A stretch of DNA of 64,000 nucleotides from Paracoccus xiamenensis (GCF_011308835.1 NZ_JAAOHY010000005.1:1-64000); one strand, 5' to 3'. Positions 27,435 to 41,504 are shown, numbered from the stretch's first letter. The notes: a model not told the origin generated them from the sequence alone. Numbers and translations: made by a program.

Positions 27435-28352
27435 TCACAGCTTCAGCGAAGGAATGATCTGCTTCTTGCGCGACATGATGCCCGGCAGCACGACCGTATC
27501 GCCCGCGACCGGCACGCCGAACGAGGCTTCTGCAACCTGCTTGACGTAATCATTCGGCACCAGCAGCGTCGCTTCCTCGTTCAGGATGTCGACGATGAAC
27601 AGCAGCACCTCGTCGGCGCCGTCCGCCGCGGCAACGCCCGGCATCGCAGCCAGCAGCGCATCCTTGCGGTCCAGCAGGACCTTGGGCGCCGTCGTTTCCA
27701 GAACCGAGACGCGCAGCTTCTTGCCGTCCAGCTCGAATTCCTTGCTGTCCATGCGCAGCAGGTCCGCATCATCAAAGGCAGACACGTCCGACTTGGCGGC
27801 AAACATCTCTGCCGCATATTCCGACACGTCGATGCCAAGGCCAGCGGCCAGCTTTTCAGCCACGGCGCGGTCATGGGGCGTGGTGGTCGGGCTGCGGAAT
27901 TCCAGCGTGTCCGACAGGATGCAGGTCAGCATCACACCCTTCACCCAATCGGGCGCTGCGGCCAGATCGTCGCCGATCAGGTCGTGCATGATGGTTGCGG
28001 TGCAGGCCAGCGGACGGATGGTGATGTTGATCGGGGTGCGGGTCTTCAGACCGCCCACCAGCATGTGGTGGTCGATGATTTCCAGAATCTCGGTGTCGTT
28101 GATCGCGGCGGGCAGTTCTGCGGGATTGTTGGTGTCACAGATCACGACCTGATCGCCGGCGGCCAGCTCGGTCACGATTTCCGGCATGTCCTGCCCCCAG
28201 CGGGTCAGCATCCAGGCGGCTTCGGTGTTCGGCGTGCCTTGCAGGATCGCGCGCGCCGGGGTCTTGCGGACCTCATTCAGGTACCAGGCCCAGATGATGG
28301 GCGAGCCGGTGGCGTCGGTATCGGGCGATTTATGGGCGAGAACGGTAATCAT
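27435..28352 (-). CDS. ppaC: Manganese-dependent inorganic pyrophosphatase (family II)
   Basis: This 305-residue DHH-superfamily enzyme hydrolyses pyrophosphate. The metal ligands are visible in LAHKSPDTDATGSP (His7, Asp11, Asp13), VICDTNN, and the DHH motif EIIDHHMLVGG. The C-terminal DHHA2 domain contains the SRKKQIIPSL segment with the substrate-binding lysine. ATG 28352 follows GAGGAG at 6 nt, better than the adjacent GTG. Confidence 0.93.
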   Translation of the reverse strand: MITVLAHKSPDTDATGSPIIWAWYLNEVRKTPARAILQGTPNTEAAWMLTRWGQDMPEIVTELAAGDQVVICDTNNPAELPAAINDTEILEIIDHHMLVGGLKTRTPINITIRPLACTATIMHDLIGDDLAAAPDWVKGVMLTCILSDTLEFRSPTTTPHDRAVAEKLAAGLGIDVSEYAAEMFAAKSDVSAFDDADLLRMDSKEFELDGKKLRVSVLETTAPKVLLDRKDALLAAMPGVAAADGADEVLLFIVDILNEEATLLVPNDYVKQVAEASFGVPVAGDTVVLPGIMSRKKQIIPSLKL

Positions 28353-28540
28353 CACATGCTCCTCGGCAGATTTGCAGGTCTCCTACCCCGGCCATGACGC
28401 AAAGTCCATCATTGCACGAGGTCCGAGGCCGCCCCCAAAGGCACGCTGTCACCAGTTCCCCAATCACTGATCGGAGACCGAGCGCACTCTTGCTCAGATC
28501 TGTTGACAGCGGTCGGACTGGCGCACATGGTGCGGCTTCC

Positions 28541-30540
<2,000 letters not shown>

Positions 30541-30550
30541 GCGGCTATGA

Positions 30551-30590
30551 CCCCCGGGCGGATTCGCGTTAACGCAACTCTACCCGGGGG
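30551..30590 (+). terminator. Hairpin downstream of thiC
   Basis: Arms CCCCCGGG (30551-30558) and CCCGGGGG (30583-30590) flank a second palindrome, GCGTTAACGC (30566-30575). The structure starts 11 nt after the thiC stop. There is no T-run, so termination strength is uncertain. Confidence 0.6.
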
Positions 30591-30659
30591 CCAGTTCGAT
30601 TGCTCACTGCCTGAGGCTGCAAGCTGGAGTAATACCGACCCGGCGACCTCCTCGCAGCA

Positions 30660-31133
30660 CTAGGTACGCTTAACATCCACGTCGAGTTCCCCCTGAAGCC
30701 AGTCGCTTGGGCTGGCCCCCGCCACGCGAAGAAATTCACGGTTGAAATTCGACTTGGTATTGAAACCCGATGACAGCATGGCATCGGCGACCGATTGCCC
30801 CTGCAGCAGCATATCCAGAAACTCGGGCGCAACCAGAAGCGCCGCAATCGCCAGGATCGGAACAAGGCCGTGAAGCAGATCGGCGCGGTCGGCGCTTCGG
30901 ACGGCGGTGCTCTGATAGGCGAACCACGCCGTAGGCGGGATGAGTGACGCGGTGATCGGCTGCACCCACCGTATCCCTGCCACCATATAGTGCTGCGCCA
31001 GGGCGATGATCAGCGATTGCACCGCGCAAAGCGCCAGCAGAAGGCCAAGCGCGGTTATCCGCTTCTGTTCCCGCAAAAGGCGCAGGCAGGCAAAGCCGAG
31101 AACAAGTGATACGAAAACGGGGATGGGAAGCAT
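30660..31133 (-). pseudogene. AraC-family regulator with membrane N-terminus, internally deleted
   Basis: The frame is open (157 codons) but joins two pieces that normally lie about 170 residues apart. Residues 1-110 are the helical membrane region of a known class of AraC regulators (PIPVFVSLVLGFACLRLL; ALCAVQSLIIALAQHY; RWVQPITASLIPPTAWFAYQ). Residues 113-146 (GQSVADAMLSSGFNTKSNFNREFLRVAGASPSDWL) are only the second helix-turn-helix of the AraC DNA-binding domain. The rest of the membrane region and the first HTH are gone, so DNA binding is unlikely. The start abuts the truncated hydrolase on the other strand. Confidence 0.75.
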
Positions 31134-31138
31134 GGAGC

Positions 31139-31474
31139 CGGGCGGCAGATCTATCGGTCTCGATGGACAAATTGGCTGAGGAGCCGTTCTTTCGGGGCCA
31201 TATCGATACGTCGCGCATCATGGCGGCCGGGTTTTCCTATGGCGGCTGGACCGCACTCTCACTGGGCGGGCTTACCGATCTGCGGCCCCAGGCGCGGACG
31301 GAGCGGTTGGCCCCTGCCTTCCATTTCACCGCAATGCCACTGTGCAAGCCCGAAGCTCCGCAGATACTGGAGGCCGAGCAGGACGATCCGGTCTGCACCG
31401 ACCCAGGCGCCACGGACAGGGCAGCGGTCCATGCGAAGATCATCGAGACGATCTTGGAGCAGTTGGCACTGTGA
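31139..31474 (+). pseudogene. Dienelactone-hydrolase-like remnant, 5' truncated
   Basis: The frame keeps RAADLSVSMDKLAEEPFFRGHIDTSRIMAAGFSYGGWTALSLGG, the nucleophile region of an alpha/beta-hydrolase (Ser in GFSYGG). The C-terminal LCKPEAPQILEAEQDDPVCTDPGATDRAAVH also resembles that family. Signal peptide and the first half are missing: homology starts only 5 bp from the start of the divergent AraC remnant, so the whole intergenic region and the gene's 5' part were deleted. The segment between Ser and C-terminus also looks shortened. Confidence 0.68.
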
Positions 31475-31651
31475 GGAAGTGTCGTGCATCGAAGCAGGAC
31501 GAACGGCGGCTTCGGCTTGCGACCTGTGGCTTCATGCCCCGGACGGCGAAGTCACGCGCAAGGAAGACTTCACTGGCAAAGGGGAAAGGCTGGCGGCGAT
31601 CCTCGGCCTTCGGCTGTGCGACGCGGGCGCGCCCGGCCGGCAAGCGGTGGA

Positions 31652-31987
31652 TCAAATCGGCATCTGCTGGTGACAGATCAGCCGCCAGCCATCCAGCCGG
31701 ATCCAGTTCGACGAACACAGCACCCGCCGCCGGGTTTCTGCCCCGGTCGCGCGGCTTGCCTCGGCGCGATAGGCCAGCACCGCCATGTCCCCGCTTTCGG
31801 CCATGTGGCGATCCAGCATGGTTACACTGTCCCAGCGCGGTCCTTGCGACAGTCGGGCCAGTATATCCTCGCCCTGCAGAATCTCGCCCGACAGGACCAT
31901 CACGCAGTTGGGGGCCATTCGGCGCGCGGCCTCGGCCGCGCCCATGGTCCACCAGATTTCTTCCTGCCGCCACAGATCGTCGCTCAT
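31652..31987 (-). CDS. NTF2-like (DUF4440/SnoaL-type) small protein
   Basis: This 111-residue protein has the cone-fold pattern of DUF4440 proteins: an N-terminal amphipathic helix (EEIWWTMGAAEAARRM), then strands ending in RRVLCSSNWIRLDGWRLICHQQMP, a very typical C-terminus. Such proteins bind small ligands or are uncharacterised enzymes. It overlaps the TraB/GumN-like gene stop by ATGA, so it is the second gene of that operon. Confidence 0.75.
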   Translation of the reverse strand: MSDDLWRQEEIWWTMGAAEAARRMAPNCVMVLSGEILQGEDILARLSQGPRWDSVTMLDRHMAESGDMAVLAYRAEASRATGAETRRRVLCSSNWIRLDGWRLICHQQMPI

Positions 31988-32997
31988 TCCTCTAGCCTTT
32001 CGATGGTCCAGCCGTCCGTTTCCAGCAACCGCAGCACGCCATTTTCACCCGGCAGATGCAGCGCACCGAATGCCGCAACCACGCCCCTGCCCTTCGCAGC
32101 AGCATCCTCTGCCGCTTCGGTCAGTGGCGCAATCCAGCTTTCATTGCGGGCATCCATCAGCAGAACCTGCGCTTCCTCTGTCAGGCGATCCACCTCGGCC
32201 TTCGGCAGGCCCGAGTTGCGATAGGCGTCGATGCGGCCAAATTCCCAGATCTGCCAGACATCCCCGGCCAGATAGGCATCCGTCATGGTCACCGCATAGT
32301 CATCAGCATGGCGCGCGGCGGGCAGCGAATAGACGATCATGTCCTCCTCTTCCTGAGGGGTCATGTCGCCGAACATCTTGAGGACCGTATCCCAAGGCTC
32401 CAGCGCGCGGATCGGGATATTCGCTTCCTCGGCCTTGTCCATCAACTGCCAGTCGAGCCCGTTGGAGCTGCCATCCCGCGCCATCTGCGCCATCATGCAG
32501 GGCGAAATCGCCATCATCATCGAGACATACCAGGGCCGCATCCGCGAGGCCATGACGGCGGGAACGCCCCGTTCCTCCATTGCGGCCGCCACTTCCTCCC
32601 ATTCGACCGGGGTCAGGCGTTCCGGCAGGGTCGGGCCGGTGGGGTCCATCATCAGCGTCGGATCGGCCAGCATGGCGGATTTCAGCTGCTCTTCCTCCTT
32701 CGGGCCCAGTTCGACCAGCAGCGCGTCGGCATCTGCGATCACCGAGGCCAGCCGGTCGACCATGGCCTGATGTTCCGGCAGATCGAAGTGATAGGTGCCA
32801 ACCATGGTGATCTGCGCGTCCCCCTTGCGCGCCCGCCACAGCAGCCCTTGATGGTAGGGTTGCGCGTCCGCCGCAATGCGGATGGTTTCCTGATCGGCGG
32901 CAGGCAATTGCGCGATCAGGTTGCTGCCGACGCATTCATTTGCGAAAACTGCCGGCGCGATCAGACTCAGCGCTGCGGCGGCAAAAAGGCATTTCAT
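31984..32997 (-). CDS. TraB/GumN-family secreted protein
   Basis: This 337-residue protein has a signal peptide (MKCLFAAAALSLIAPAVFA) followed by the TraB/GumN domain. Visible landmarks are GLLWRARKGDAQITMVGTYHFD near the N-terminus (GTxH motif), ADALLVELGPKE, and AAFGALHLPGENGVLRLLETDGWTIERL at the end (GxxHLxG motif). The two histidine motifs and the Glu suggest metal-dependent hydrolysis, as proposed for Tiki/TraB proteins. AGGGGAT precedes the start. A frame continuing on through groEL antisense is not part of the gene. Confidence 0.85.
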   Translation of the reverse strand: MKCLFAAAALSLIAPAVFANECVGSNLIAQLPAADQETIRIAADAQPYHQGLLWRARKGDAQITMVGTYHFDLPEHQAMVDRLASVIADADALLVELGPKEEEQLKSAMLADPTLMMDPTGPTLPERLTPVEWEEVAAAMEERGVPAVMASRMRPWYVSMMMAISPCMMAQMARDGSSNGLDWQLMDKAEEANIPIRALEPWDTVLKMFGDMTPQEEEDMIVYSLPAARHADDYAVTMTDAYLAGDVWQIWEFGRIDAYRNSGLPKAEVDRLTEEAQVLLMDARNESWIAPLTEAAEDAAAKGRGVVAAFGALHLPGENGVLRLLETDGWTIERLEE

Positions 32998-33084
32998 GGC
33001 ATATCCCCTGCTGGCTTCACGCAGGCTTCCACAGTGCCACGCCAAAGACCAGCCAGCCGAGCGGAATTTTCCCCAACCTTCCCG

Positions 33085-33113
33085 TTGACAGGCGTGTGAC
33101 CGGCCCCTAGATC
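33085..33113 (+). promoter_or_regulatory. Promoter of groES-groEL
   Basis: TTGACA (33085-33090) is followed after 17 nt by TAGATC (33108-33113). The -10 neighbourhood reads CCCCTAGAT, which also resembles heat-shock sigma-32 promoters, so dual recognition is possible (inference). CIRCE starts 9 nt downstream. Confidence 0.7.
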
Positions 33114-33121
33114 GGCTTGCA

Positions 33122-33148
33122 CTGGCACTCACCAAGACCGAGTGCCAA
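33122..33148 (+). promoter_or_regulatory. CIRCE element (HrcA operator)
   Basis: Inverted arms CTGGCACTC and GAGTGCCAA are separated by exactly 9 nt, matching the CIRCE consensus TTAGCACTC-N9-GAGTGCTAA. It lies 35 nt before the groES start, indicating HrcA repression relieved by heat. Confidence 0.95.
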
Positions 33149-33183
33149 CAAGACACTGCAACCTGAAACACCGGAGTGTTCAC

Positions 33184-33471
33184 ATGGCTTTCAAACCACT
33201 GCACGACCGCGTTCTGGTCAAGCGCGTCCAATCGGACGAGAAGACCAAGGGCGGGCTGATCATCCCCGACAGCGCCAAGGAAAAACCCGCTGAGGGCGAA
33301 ATCGTCGCCGTTGGCGAAGGCGCTCGCAAGGATTCGGGCGAACTGATCGCGCCTTCGGTCAAGGCTGGCGACCGCGTCCTGTTCGGCAAATGGTCGGGCA
33401 CCGAGGTCACGCTGGACGGCGAAGAGCTGCTGATCATGAAGGAAGGCGACATCATGGGGATCATCGGCTGA
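33184..33471 (+). CDS. groES: Co-chaperonin GroES
   Basis: This 95-residue Cpn10 has [31 protein letters not shown], including the mobile loop that docks on GroEL, and [32 protein letters not shown]. The start at 33184 matches the family; the frame's upstream 14 codons overlap the CIRCE element and are not translated. First gene of the heat-shock operon. Confidence 0.98.
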   Translation: MAFKPLHDRVLVKRVQSDEKTKGGLIIPDSAKEKPAEGEIVAVGEGARKDSGELIAPSVKAGDRVLFGKWSGTEVTLDGEELLIMKEGDIMGIIG

Positions 33472-33486
33472 TCTGCCGACCCCTGA

Positions 33487-35175
<1,689 letters not shown>

Positions 35176-35204
35176 TCATCCTCTGCCATCTGTGGCAGAA
35201 ATGG

Positions 35205-35236
35205 AAAGGCCGTCCCGAATGGGGCGGCCTTTTTTT
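35205..35236 (+). terminator. Rho-independent terminator of groES-groEL
   Basis: The 12-bp stem AAAGGCCGTCCC / GGGGCGGCCTTT (one G-T pair) has a GAAT loop and runs into a T tract. Confidence 0.93.
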
Positions 35237-35290
35237 AACTGCAGGTATCAGAAGTACAAACCTTCGTCGTAAGGGGGCGGAAGCCCGTTT

Positions 35291-36082
35291 TCAGCCAGCC
35301 GGCGGAAATATCTTCTTCAGGAACTCCGCAAATCTGTATCTTGCTGCCAGTTTCTCCATATTCCGGAATATTTCCTCTGGATTGAAACTGTATGGATCAT
35401 CGAGAGGAATATAGTGCTTTCCAGCCTCGAAGGGCTGCGCCAAGGGTTCTGAGACAACCGCCTTACCTGCATGATACGCAGTCAGGATCCTCGGCACCTC
35501 AGAGTAAATTCCGTTATCGAAATGCACGTTGAGGATGCCTTGCGAGTCCCTGATGGCCTCCGACAGGACTTCTCCAAAACTTCCTTTTGGCAGGATATCA
35601 ATCCTGACCCTTTCGGCCAGCTCCCTAAGTACGCTGCGCCTTCTTTCCGCCATATTCCCGAAGAATACGAACGGTGCATCTCCAGGCACAAACTGGACTT
35701 GCTCATTGGGGAAAACCCAGGGTCCAAAGTGAAGACGGTCGCCTTGCGTCAGACCCTCATACCTTCCCTTGTTCGCGTATGACCAATCCAGAACATGATC
35801 ATATCTATCAAACATCTGGCTGATATTCTGGTCCGGAACATCTCCCCAAAGCTTGGCACCGTTTTCATCATAATACTGTTCTGTCTGGATACCCAGGCTG
35901 ACACCTTCGTCAGTCTCCGGGAAAAGTGCATGAGCGCAGACATAGACCGTCCCTTCAAAAGGGAAATCGGAAGGAATACTCTGCCCCAAGGTCAATGACA
36001 GGTTTCGAAGCAGCCTGCCATTCGGACTGACAAAGCGAACTCCACCGCGATAATGTTCGTGATAATCTCCGCTCAAATCCAC
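35291..36082 (-). CDS. Glycosyltransferase-like protein, probably acquired
   Basis: This frame of up to 263 codons has clearly lower GC and different codon use than its neighbours. The C-terminal half resembles the GT-B nucleotide-sugar-binding domain of CgeB/GT1-like proteins: VFFGNMAERRRSVLRELAERVRIDIL, SFGEVLSEAIRDSQGILNVHFDNG, VPRILTAYHAGKAVVSEPLAQPFEAGKHYIPLDD. The N-terminal half has no clear motif. The start is doubtful: GTG 36082 overlaps the GGAGG, TTG 36076 is better spaced, and a different upstream frame (36083-36188) could be the original N-terminus separated by a frameshift. Function is inferred only from the fold. Confidence 0.6.
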   Translation of the reverse strand: MDLSGDYHEHYRGGVRFVSPNGRLLRNLSLTLGQSIPSDFPFEGTVYVCAHALFPETDEGVSLGIQTEQYYDENGAKLWGDVPDQNISQMFDRYDHVLDWSYANKGRYEGLTQGDRLHFGPWVFPNEQVQFVPGDAPFVFFGNMAERRRSVLRELAERVRIDILPKGSFGEVLSEAIRDSQGILNVHFDNGIYSEVPRILTAYHAGKAVVSEPLAQPFEAGKHYIPLDDPYSFNPEEIFRNMEKLAARYRFAEFLKKIFPPAG

Positions 36083-36215
36083 CTCCGGCTAGTTCAGGCA
36101 TATCTTGTGGGGCTGTGGCAACAACCGCATGGCCGACATGGTCGCTGACACCTAACCCGCATCGCAATACGATCAATCTGGCCATCAAGGCAACAGCAGG
36201 TTTTTGTCAGGAATC
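36083..36215. other. Intergenic stretch beside the accessory patch
   Basis: No confident gene. A short minus-strand frame (about 36083-36188; MARLIVLRCGLGVSDHVGHAV) leads toward the glycosyltransferase-like gene in a different phase and might be its frameshifted N-terminus. The palindrome pair begins immediately to the right. Confidence 0.35.
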
Positions 36216-36288
36216 GTAGGGTGCGTGCTTGCACGCACCAATGATCATCGCCTCACGCGCGAACGGTGCGTGCGAGCACGCACCCTAC
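36216..36288. repeat. Paired REP-like palindromes
   Basis: Two near-identical hairpins lie 25 bp apart. Each has arms GGTGCGTGC and GCACGCACC: 36220-36228/36231-36239 (loop TT) and 36265-36273/36276-36284 (loop GA). In addition the outermost 13 nt, GTAGGGTGCGTGC (36216-36228) and GCACGCACCCTAC (36276-36288), are inverted copies, so the whole unit can form one large or two small stems. This is the layout of REP/BIME elements mobilised by RAYT transposases; no RAYT is in the window. Confidence 0.85.
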
Positions 36289-36314
36289 CGCATCATTCAT
36301 CGCAAACGCCCTCC

Positions 36315-36393
36315 TCAGCCCCCATCGACAAATCCGCAGCTGAAACCGCGCCTCGGCGACCTCTCCGAACAGGGCGCAGCCCGTTTGGATCAG
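36315..36393 (-). pseudogene. Decayed duplicate of the ppx 3' end
   Basis: This segment aligns with the last ~80 bp of ppx (37781-37860): by eye about 77% overall and about 86% over the core 50 nt. Translated on the minus strand it reads LIQTGCALFGEVAEARFQ against LTKTGRALFGEVAEARFQ in ppx, then drifts. It is in the same orientation as ppx and lies on the far side of the RTX-like gene, so that gene is bracketed by direct repeats of the ppx terminus. No 5' part of a second ppx was found. Confidence 0.8.
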
Positions 36394-36396
36394 AAA

Positions 36397-36420
36397 GAAG
36401 GGCGCCCTCAAGCGCCCTTC
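36397..36420 (-). terminator. Terminator of the RTX-like gene
   Basis: Perfect 9-nt arms GAAGGGCGC and GCGCCCTTC enclose a 6-nt loop. On the minus strand a T-rich TTCTG follows. It lies 30 nt after the RTX-like gene stop. Confidence 0.78.
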
Positions 36421-36450
36421 CTATTCTCTGCGAACCGAATGAACCGAATA

Positions 36451-37656
<1,206 letters not shown>

Positions 37657-37761
37657 AAGCAACCCCTTCGAACTCTTCACTATTATGCGAGGAATACGTT
37701 CGCTCTTGTAAATCGGCAACAATTAACTTGCGGGTGCTGTGCGGTCCGCGACGAAAAGGCG

Positions 37762-39288
37762 CTACCCCTTCACAACCCCCTCGACCCCCATCGACTTGCA
37801 CAGCGACTGGAACCGCGCCTCGGCGACTTCACCGAACAGGGCGCGGCCGGTCTTGGTCAGGGACAGCTCCAGCTTGTCCTTTTTCTTCGACAGCTTCAGC
37901 TCCCCCGCCTCGGCGGGGTCCTTGATAGAGAACATGGCGGCGAAGCGCATGGCCTTGCCCAGCACCTCAGCAGCCTGAATTTCGTCGTCGGACAGCATCT
38001 TGAACAGCGGCGTCATGGGCGAACCCGCACGAGAGTTCTTGTAGCGGTGCAGCAGCGACAGGCCCAGAAAAACCCGCTCTGGGTGGGACAGCGCGGCCAT
38101 GTTTGCGCGGGTCACGTTGTCGAAACAGGCCTCGGCCCGGTAATCGGGATGGGTCCGCCACGAGGTATCGTGCAAAAGGCAGGCGGCGCGGATCAGGCGG
38201 TCGCGTTCGGGCGGGGCGTCTTCGAACAGCGGCAGCAGGAACTGGTACAGCTTCTTGCCGAACCCGGGCAGCCGCGCCATCTGCTTTTCGGTGAATTTCG
38301 CCGATTCCAGCAGCGGATCGCGGGCGCGCAGGCTGTCGGACATATGTTCGTACAGCAGCCCCTCGCGGATACCGTAAGACGAAATGGCCAGGTCCTTCGG
38401 CTTGAATGTCTCGACCAGCTCGCGCAGCACAAGACTGGCCAGCGGCACCAGCTCCATCCGCGAGCTGGAGATGCCGACGCGTGACCGCAGCGCCTGAAGG
38501 TCATGCTTGTCGATCCATTTCACCGTCTCAAGCACGTCTTCCGGCGTCATGCGGTATTCGTGCAGCACCGCCATCGGATAATCGCGGCGTTCCATGTCCA
38601 GCCGTCCGATGGCCCGCCATGACCCGCCGACCAGATAGATGCGGTCGTGACCCAGCCCGACGGTCTTGGCCAGGTCCTTCATGATCGCGGCGATGTGCTG
38701 TTTCAGCCCGTCCTCGCCGCCTTTGACCTGCTGCAAGCGGAACGGCCCCAGTTGCGAGGTCGCGCGCTTGCCGATACCGCCCTTGCCGTCCAGCACCGCC
38801 AATTCCATCGAGTTGCCGCCGATGTCGCAGACCAGCCCACGGGCATCCGGCCAGCCCAGCAGCACGCCCTGCGCGGACAGGCGGGCTTCTTCCTCGCCGT
38901 CGATGACGTTCAGCTTCAGGCCGGTTTCCTTTTCAACGCGCTTGCGGAATTCGGGACCGTCCTCGGCCTCGCGCACGGCGGCAGTGGCCACCACGGTCAT
39001 CGGGCGCACCCGCATCCCTTCGGCGATGACCGCAAAACGCTTCAGCGCGGCAAATCCGCGTTCAACCCCTTCCGGGTTCAGCCGACCGGTCGAGGCCATG
39101 TCCTTGCCAAGCCCCGCCATGACCTTTTCGTTGTAGAAATAGGCAGGCGAACGCGCCGCGCCGTCAAAGATCACCATGCGGATCGAGTTCGAGCCGACAT
39201 CGACCACCCCCACCCGCGACAGCGCGCGGGCCGAGGCATCCTCGAACAGGCCTTCGAACGGATCCTGCACCTTCGCCTTGCCGTTCAT
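37762..39288 (-). CDS. ppx: Exopolyphosphatase / guanosine pentaphosphate phosphatase
   Basis: This 508-residue Ppx/GppA enzyme of the ASKHA fold has VGVVDVGSNSIRMVIFD, the catalytic EEEARLSAQGVLLGW glutamates, LVCDIGGNSMELAVLD and the C-terminal HD-like domain (CLLHDTSW). It degrades polyphosphate or pppGpp. AGGAG precedes ATG 39288, so the two further upstream codon choices are rejected. It lies 50 nt after ppk, making polyphosphate synthesis and breakdown one operon. Its last ~80 bp are duplicated beyond the RTX-like gene, and it lacks an obvious terminator of its own. Confidence 0.94.
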   Translation of the reverse strand: MNGKAKVQDPFEGLFEDASARALSRVGVVDVGSNSIRMVIFDGAARSPAYFYNEKVMAGLGKDMASTGRLNPEGVERGFAALKRFAVIAEGMRVRPMTVVATAAVREAEDGPEFRKRVEKETGLKLNVIDGEEEARLSAQGVLLGWPDARGLVCDIGGNSMELAVLDGKGGIGKRATSQLGPFRLQQVKGGEDGLKQHIAAIMKDLAKTVGLGHDRIYLVGGSWRAIGRLDMERRDYPMAVLHEYRMTPEDVLETVKWIDKHDLQALRSRVGISSSRMELVPLASLVLRELVETFKPKDLAISSYGIREGLLYEHMSDSLRARDPLLESAKFTEKQMARLPGFGKKLYQFLLPLFEDAPPERDRLIRAACLLHDTSWRTHPDYRAEACFDNVTRANMAALSHPERVFLGLSLLHRYKNSRAGSPMTPLFKMLSDDEIQAAEVLGKAMRFAAMFSIKDPAEAGELKLSKKKDKLELSLTKTGRALFGEVAEARFQSLCKSMGVEGVVKG

Positions 39289-39338
39289 CGCATCGCTCCT
39301 GATTCCGGTCACGGGGCTGTGATGGGTCCGGTTCTTTC

Positions 39339-41504
39339 CTAATCGGCGCTATGGGTCAAGGCGGGGACATCGCCCACGCCGGCCCGGCCGCGACCCGAAA
39401 GGGACGGATTTTCCATGAAGAAGCGATGACAGTTGAACAGATCGTCACGCCCGGCAGGCAGGTGCCGCAAATAGCGGCCGTCGGGTTGCAGGGTCCAGCT
39501 TTGCGCCTCATCCGCCATATTGGCGGCCATGATCTGGTTGACGATCTGCGCCTTCACGGTGTCGTTCAGGCATTCGACCAGTGTTTCCACCCGCCGGTTC
39601 AGGTTGCGCCCCATCCAGTCGGCAGAGCTGATGAAGACCCTTGCCTTGCGTGAGGGCAGGCCAAAACCCGCGCCGAAACAGACGATGCGGGAATGTTCCA
39701 GGAACCGGCCAACGATGGATTTGACCCGGATATTTTCAGACAGCCCGGCAATTCCGGGGCGCAGCCCGCAGATTCCCCGGATCACCAGGTCTACCTTCAC
39801 CCCGGCGGCCGAGGCGGCATAGAGCGCGTCGATCACGTCGGGCTCGATCAACGAGTTCATCTTGGCCCAGATGGCTGCGGGACGGCCGGCCTGGGCATAT
39901 TGGGCCTCGCGCCCGATCAGTTCGATCAGCCGTTCCTTCATGGCGATGGGCGAGATCGACAGGTTTTCCAGCCCCTCTGGCTGGACATAGCCGGACAGGA
40001 AATTGAACACCTTGGTGGCGTCGCGCCCCAGTGCGGCGTCGCAGGTGAACAGCGACAGGTCGGTATAGATGCGCGCGGTGATGGGGTGATAGTTGCCGGT
40101 GCCGTAATGGGTATAGGTCACCAGCGCGTCGCCTTCGCGGCGGACAATCGTGCTGATCTTGGCGTGGGTCTTATAATTGACAAAGCCGTAAACGACATGC
40201 GCGCCCGAGCGTTCCAGCCGGCGCGACTGGCGGATATTCGCGGCCTCGTCGAAACGCGCCTTCAACTCCACCAGCGCGGTGACCGACTTGCCCGATTCCG
40301 CAGCCTCGCAAAGCGCCTCGACAATCGGGCTGTCGCGGCTGGTGCGGTACAGCGTCTGCTTGATCGCCAGCACATTCGGGTCACGCGCCGCCTGCTGCAG
40401 AAAGCGGATCACCATATCGAAGGTTTCATACGGGTGATGCAGCAGCATGTCCTTTTGCCGGATCGCTGCAAACATGTCGCCGTCATGGTCCTGCACCCGT
40501 TCGGGCACCCGAGGGGTGAAGCTGGGCCATTGCAGGTCGCGGCGGTCGTCCAGCACCAGATCCTTCAGGTCCGCAACACCCAGCAGGCCCGAGACCTCGA
40601 CCACCTCATCGGGGCTGACATGCAGTTCTTCCATGATGATCCGGCGCAGCGCATCGGGGGCGCCTTCGGTGATCTTCAGCCGGATCACGCTGCCCCGCCT
40701 GCGCCGTTTCAACGCGGTTTCGAATTCGCGGACCAGATCCTCGGCTTCTTCCTCGACCTCCAGATCGCTGTCACGCAGCACCCGGAAGGCGCAATGCCCG
40801 GTGTCGCGATAGCCGGGGAACAGGCTGGACAGGTTCATCAGCAGCAGATCTTCCAGCCGCAGGAAGCGCGAGGTGCCGGGCAGCCGGATAAATCGCGGCA
40901 GCTGCGCGGGGATGGGCAGCAATGCCTGCATCCGCCGACCGTCGGATTCGCGTGCCAGCTCCAGCGCCAGCGAAAAGCCGGTATTTGGGATGAAGGGGAA
41001 CGGGTGCGCCGGGTCGATGGCCAGCGGCGACAGCACCGGGAAGACCTGCTCGCGGAAATGCCGGTTCAGATAATCCGCCTCGGCACGAGTCACCCGCGAC
41101 CGCGACAGGATGACGATATTCTCGGCCTCCATCTCTTTGCGCAGCCCGTTCCAGACCGCCTGCTGCGCGCCCATCAACCGGCGGGCATCGGCATTGATCA
41201 TCTGCAACTGCTCGGCCGGTCGGCGGCCATCATGCGAGGGCGTGCCAGCACCCTCGCGCGCAAGTTCGCGCAGGCCGGCCACGCGGACGGTATAGAATTC
41301 GTCAAGGTTGGTGGCCGAAATCGCCAGGAAGCGCAGGCGTTCCAGCAGCGGCACCCGGACATTGCGGGCTTCGTCCAGCACCCGCCAGTTGAAGCTCAGC
41401 CAGCTGAGTTCGCGGTTGAAAAAGCGGTCCGGCCCTTCGGGCGAGACATCGGCCAGTTGGACCGGCGCAGGAGGCGGGTGTTTCAGAAAATCGGCTTGGG
41501 TCAT
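39339..41504 (-). CDS. ppk: Polyphosphate kinase 1
   Basis: This 721-residue Ppk1 polymerises the gamma-phosphate of ATP. Landmarks: [19 protein letters not shown] (N-terminal), [51 protein letters not shown], the autophosphorylated His in [22 protein letters not shown], and [26 protein letters not shown] at 41504 is the likely start; no clear ribosome binding site distinguishes it from an ATG 33 nt upstream. Between hda and ppx. Confidence 0.95.
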   Translation of the reverse strand: MTQADFLKHPPPAPVQLADVSPEGPDRFFNRELSWLSFNWRVLDEARNVRVPLLERLRFLAISATNLDEFYTVRVAGLRELAREGAGTPSHDGRRPAEQLQMINADARRLMGAQQAVWNGLRKEMEAENIVILSRSRVTRAEADYLNRHFREQVFPVLSPLAIDPAHPFPFIPNTGFSLALELARESDGRRMQALLPIPAQLPRFIRLPGTSRFLRLEDLLLMNLSSLFPGYRDTGHCAFRVLRDSDLEVEEEAEDLVREFETALKRRRRGSVIRLKITEGAPDALRRIIMEELHVSPDEVVEVSGLLGVADLKDLVLDDRRDLQWPSFTPRVPERVQDHDGDMFAAIRQKDMLLHHPYETFDMVIRFLQQAARDPNVLAIKQTLYRTSRDSPIVEALCEAAESGKSVTALVELKARFDEAANIRQSRRLERSGAHVVYGFVNYKTHAKISTIVRREGDALVTYTHYGTGNYHPITARIYTDLSLFTCDAALGRDATKVFNFLSGYVQPEGLENLSISPIAMKERLIELIGREAQYAQAGRPAAIWAKMNSLIEPDVIDALYAASAAGVKVDLVIRGICGLRPGIAGLSENIRVKSIVGRFLEHSRIVCFGAGFGLPSRKARVFISSADWMGRNLNRRVETLVECLNDTVKAQIVNQIMAANMADEAQSWTLQPDGRYLRHLPAGRDDLFNCHRFFMENPSLSGRGRAGVGDVPALTHSAD

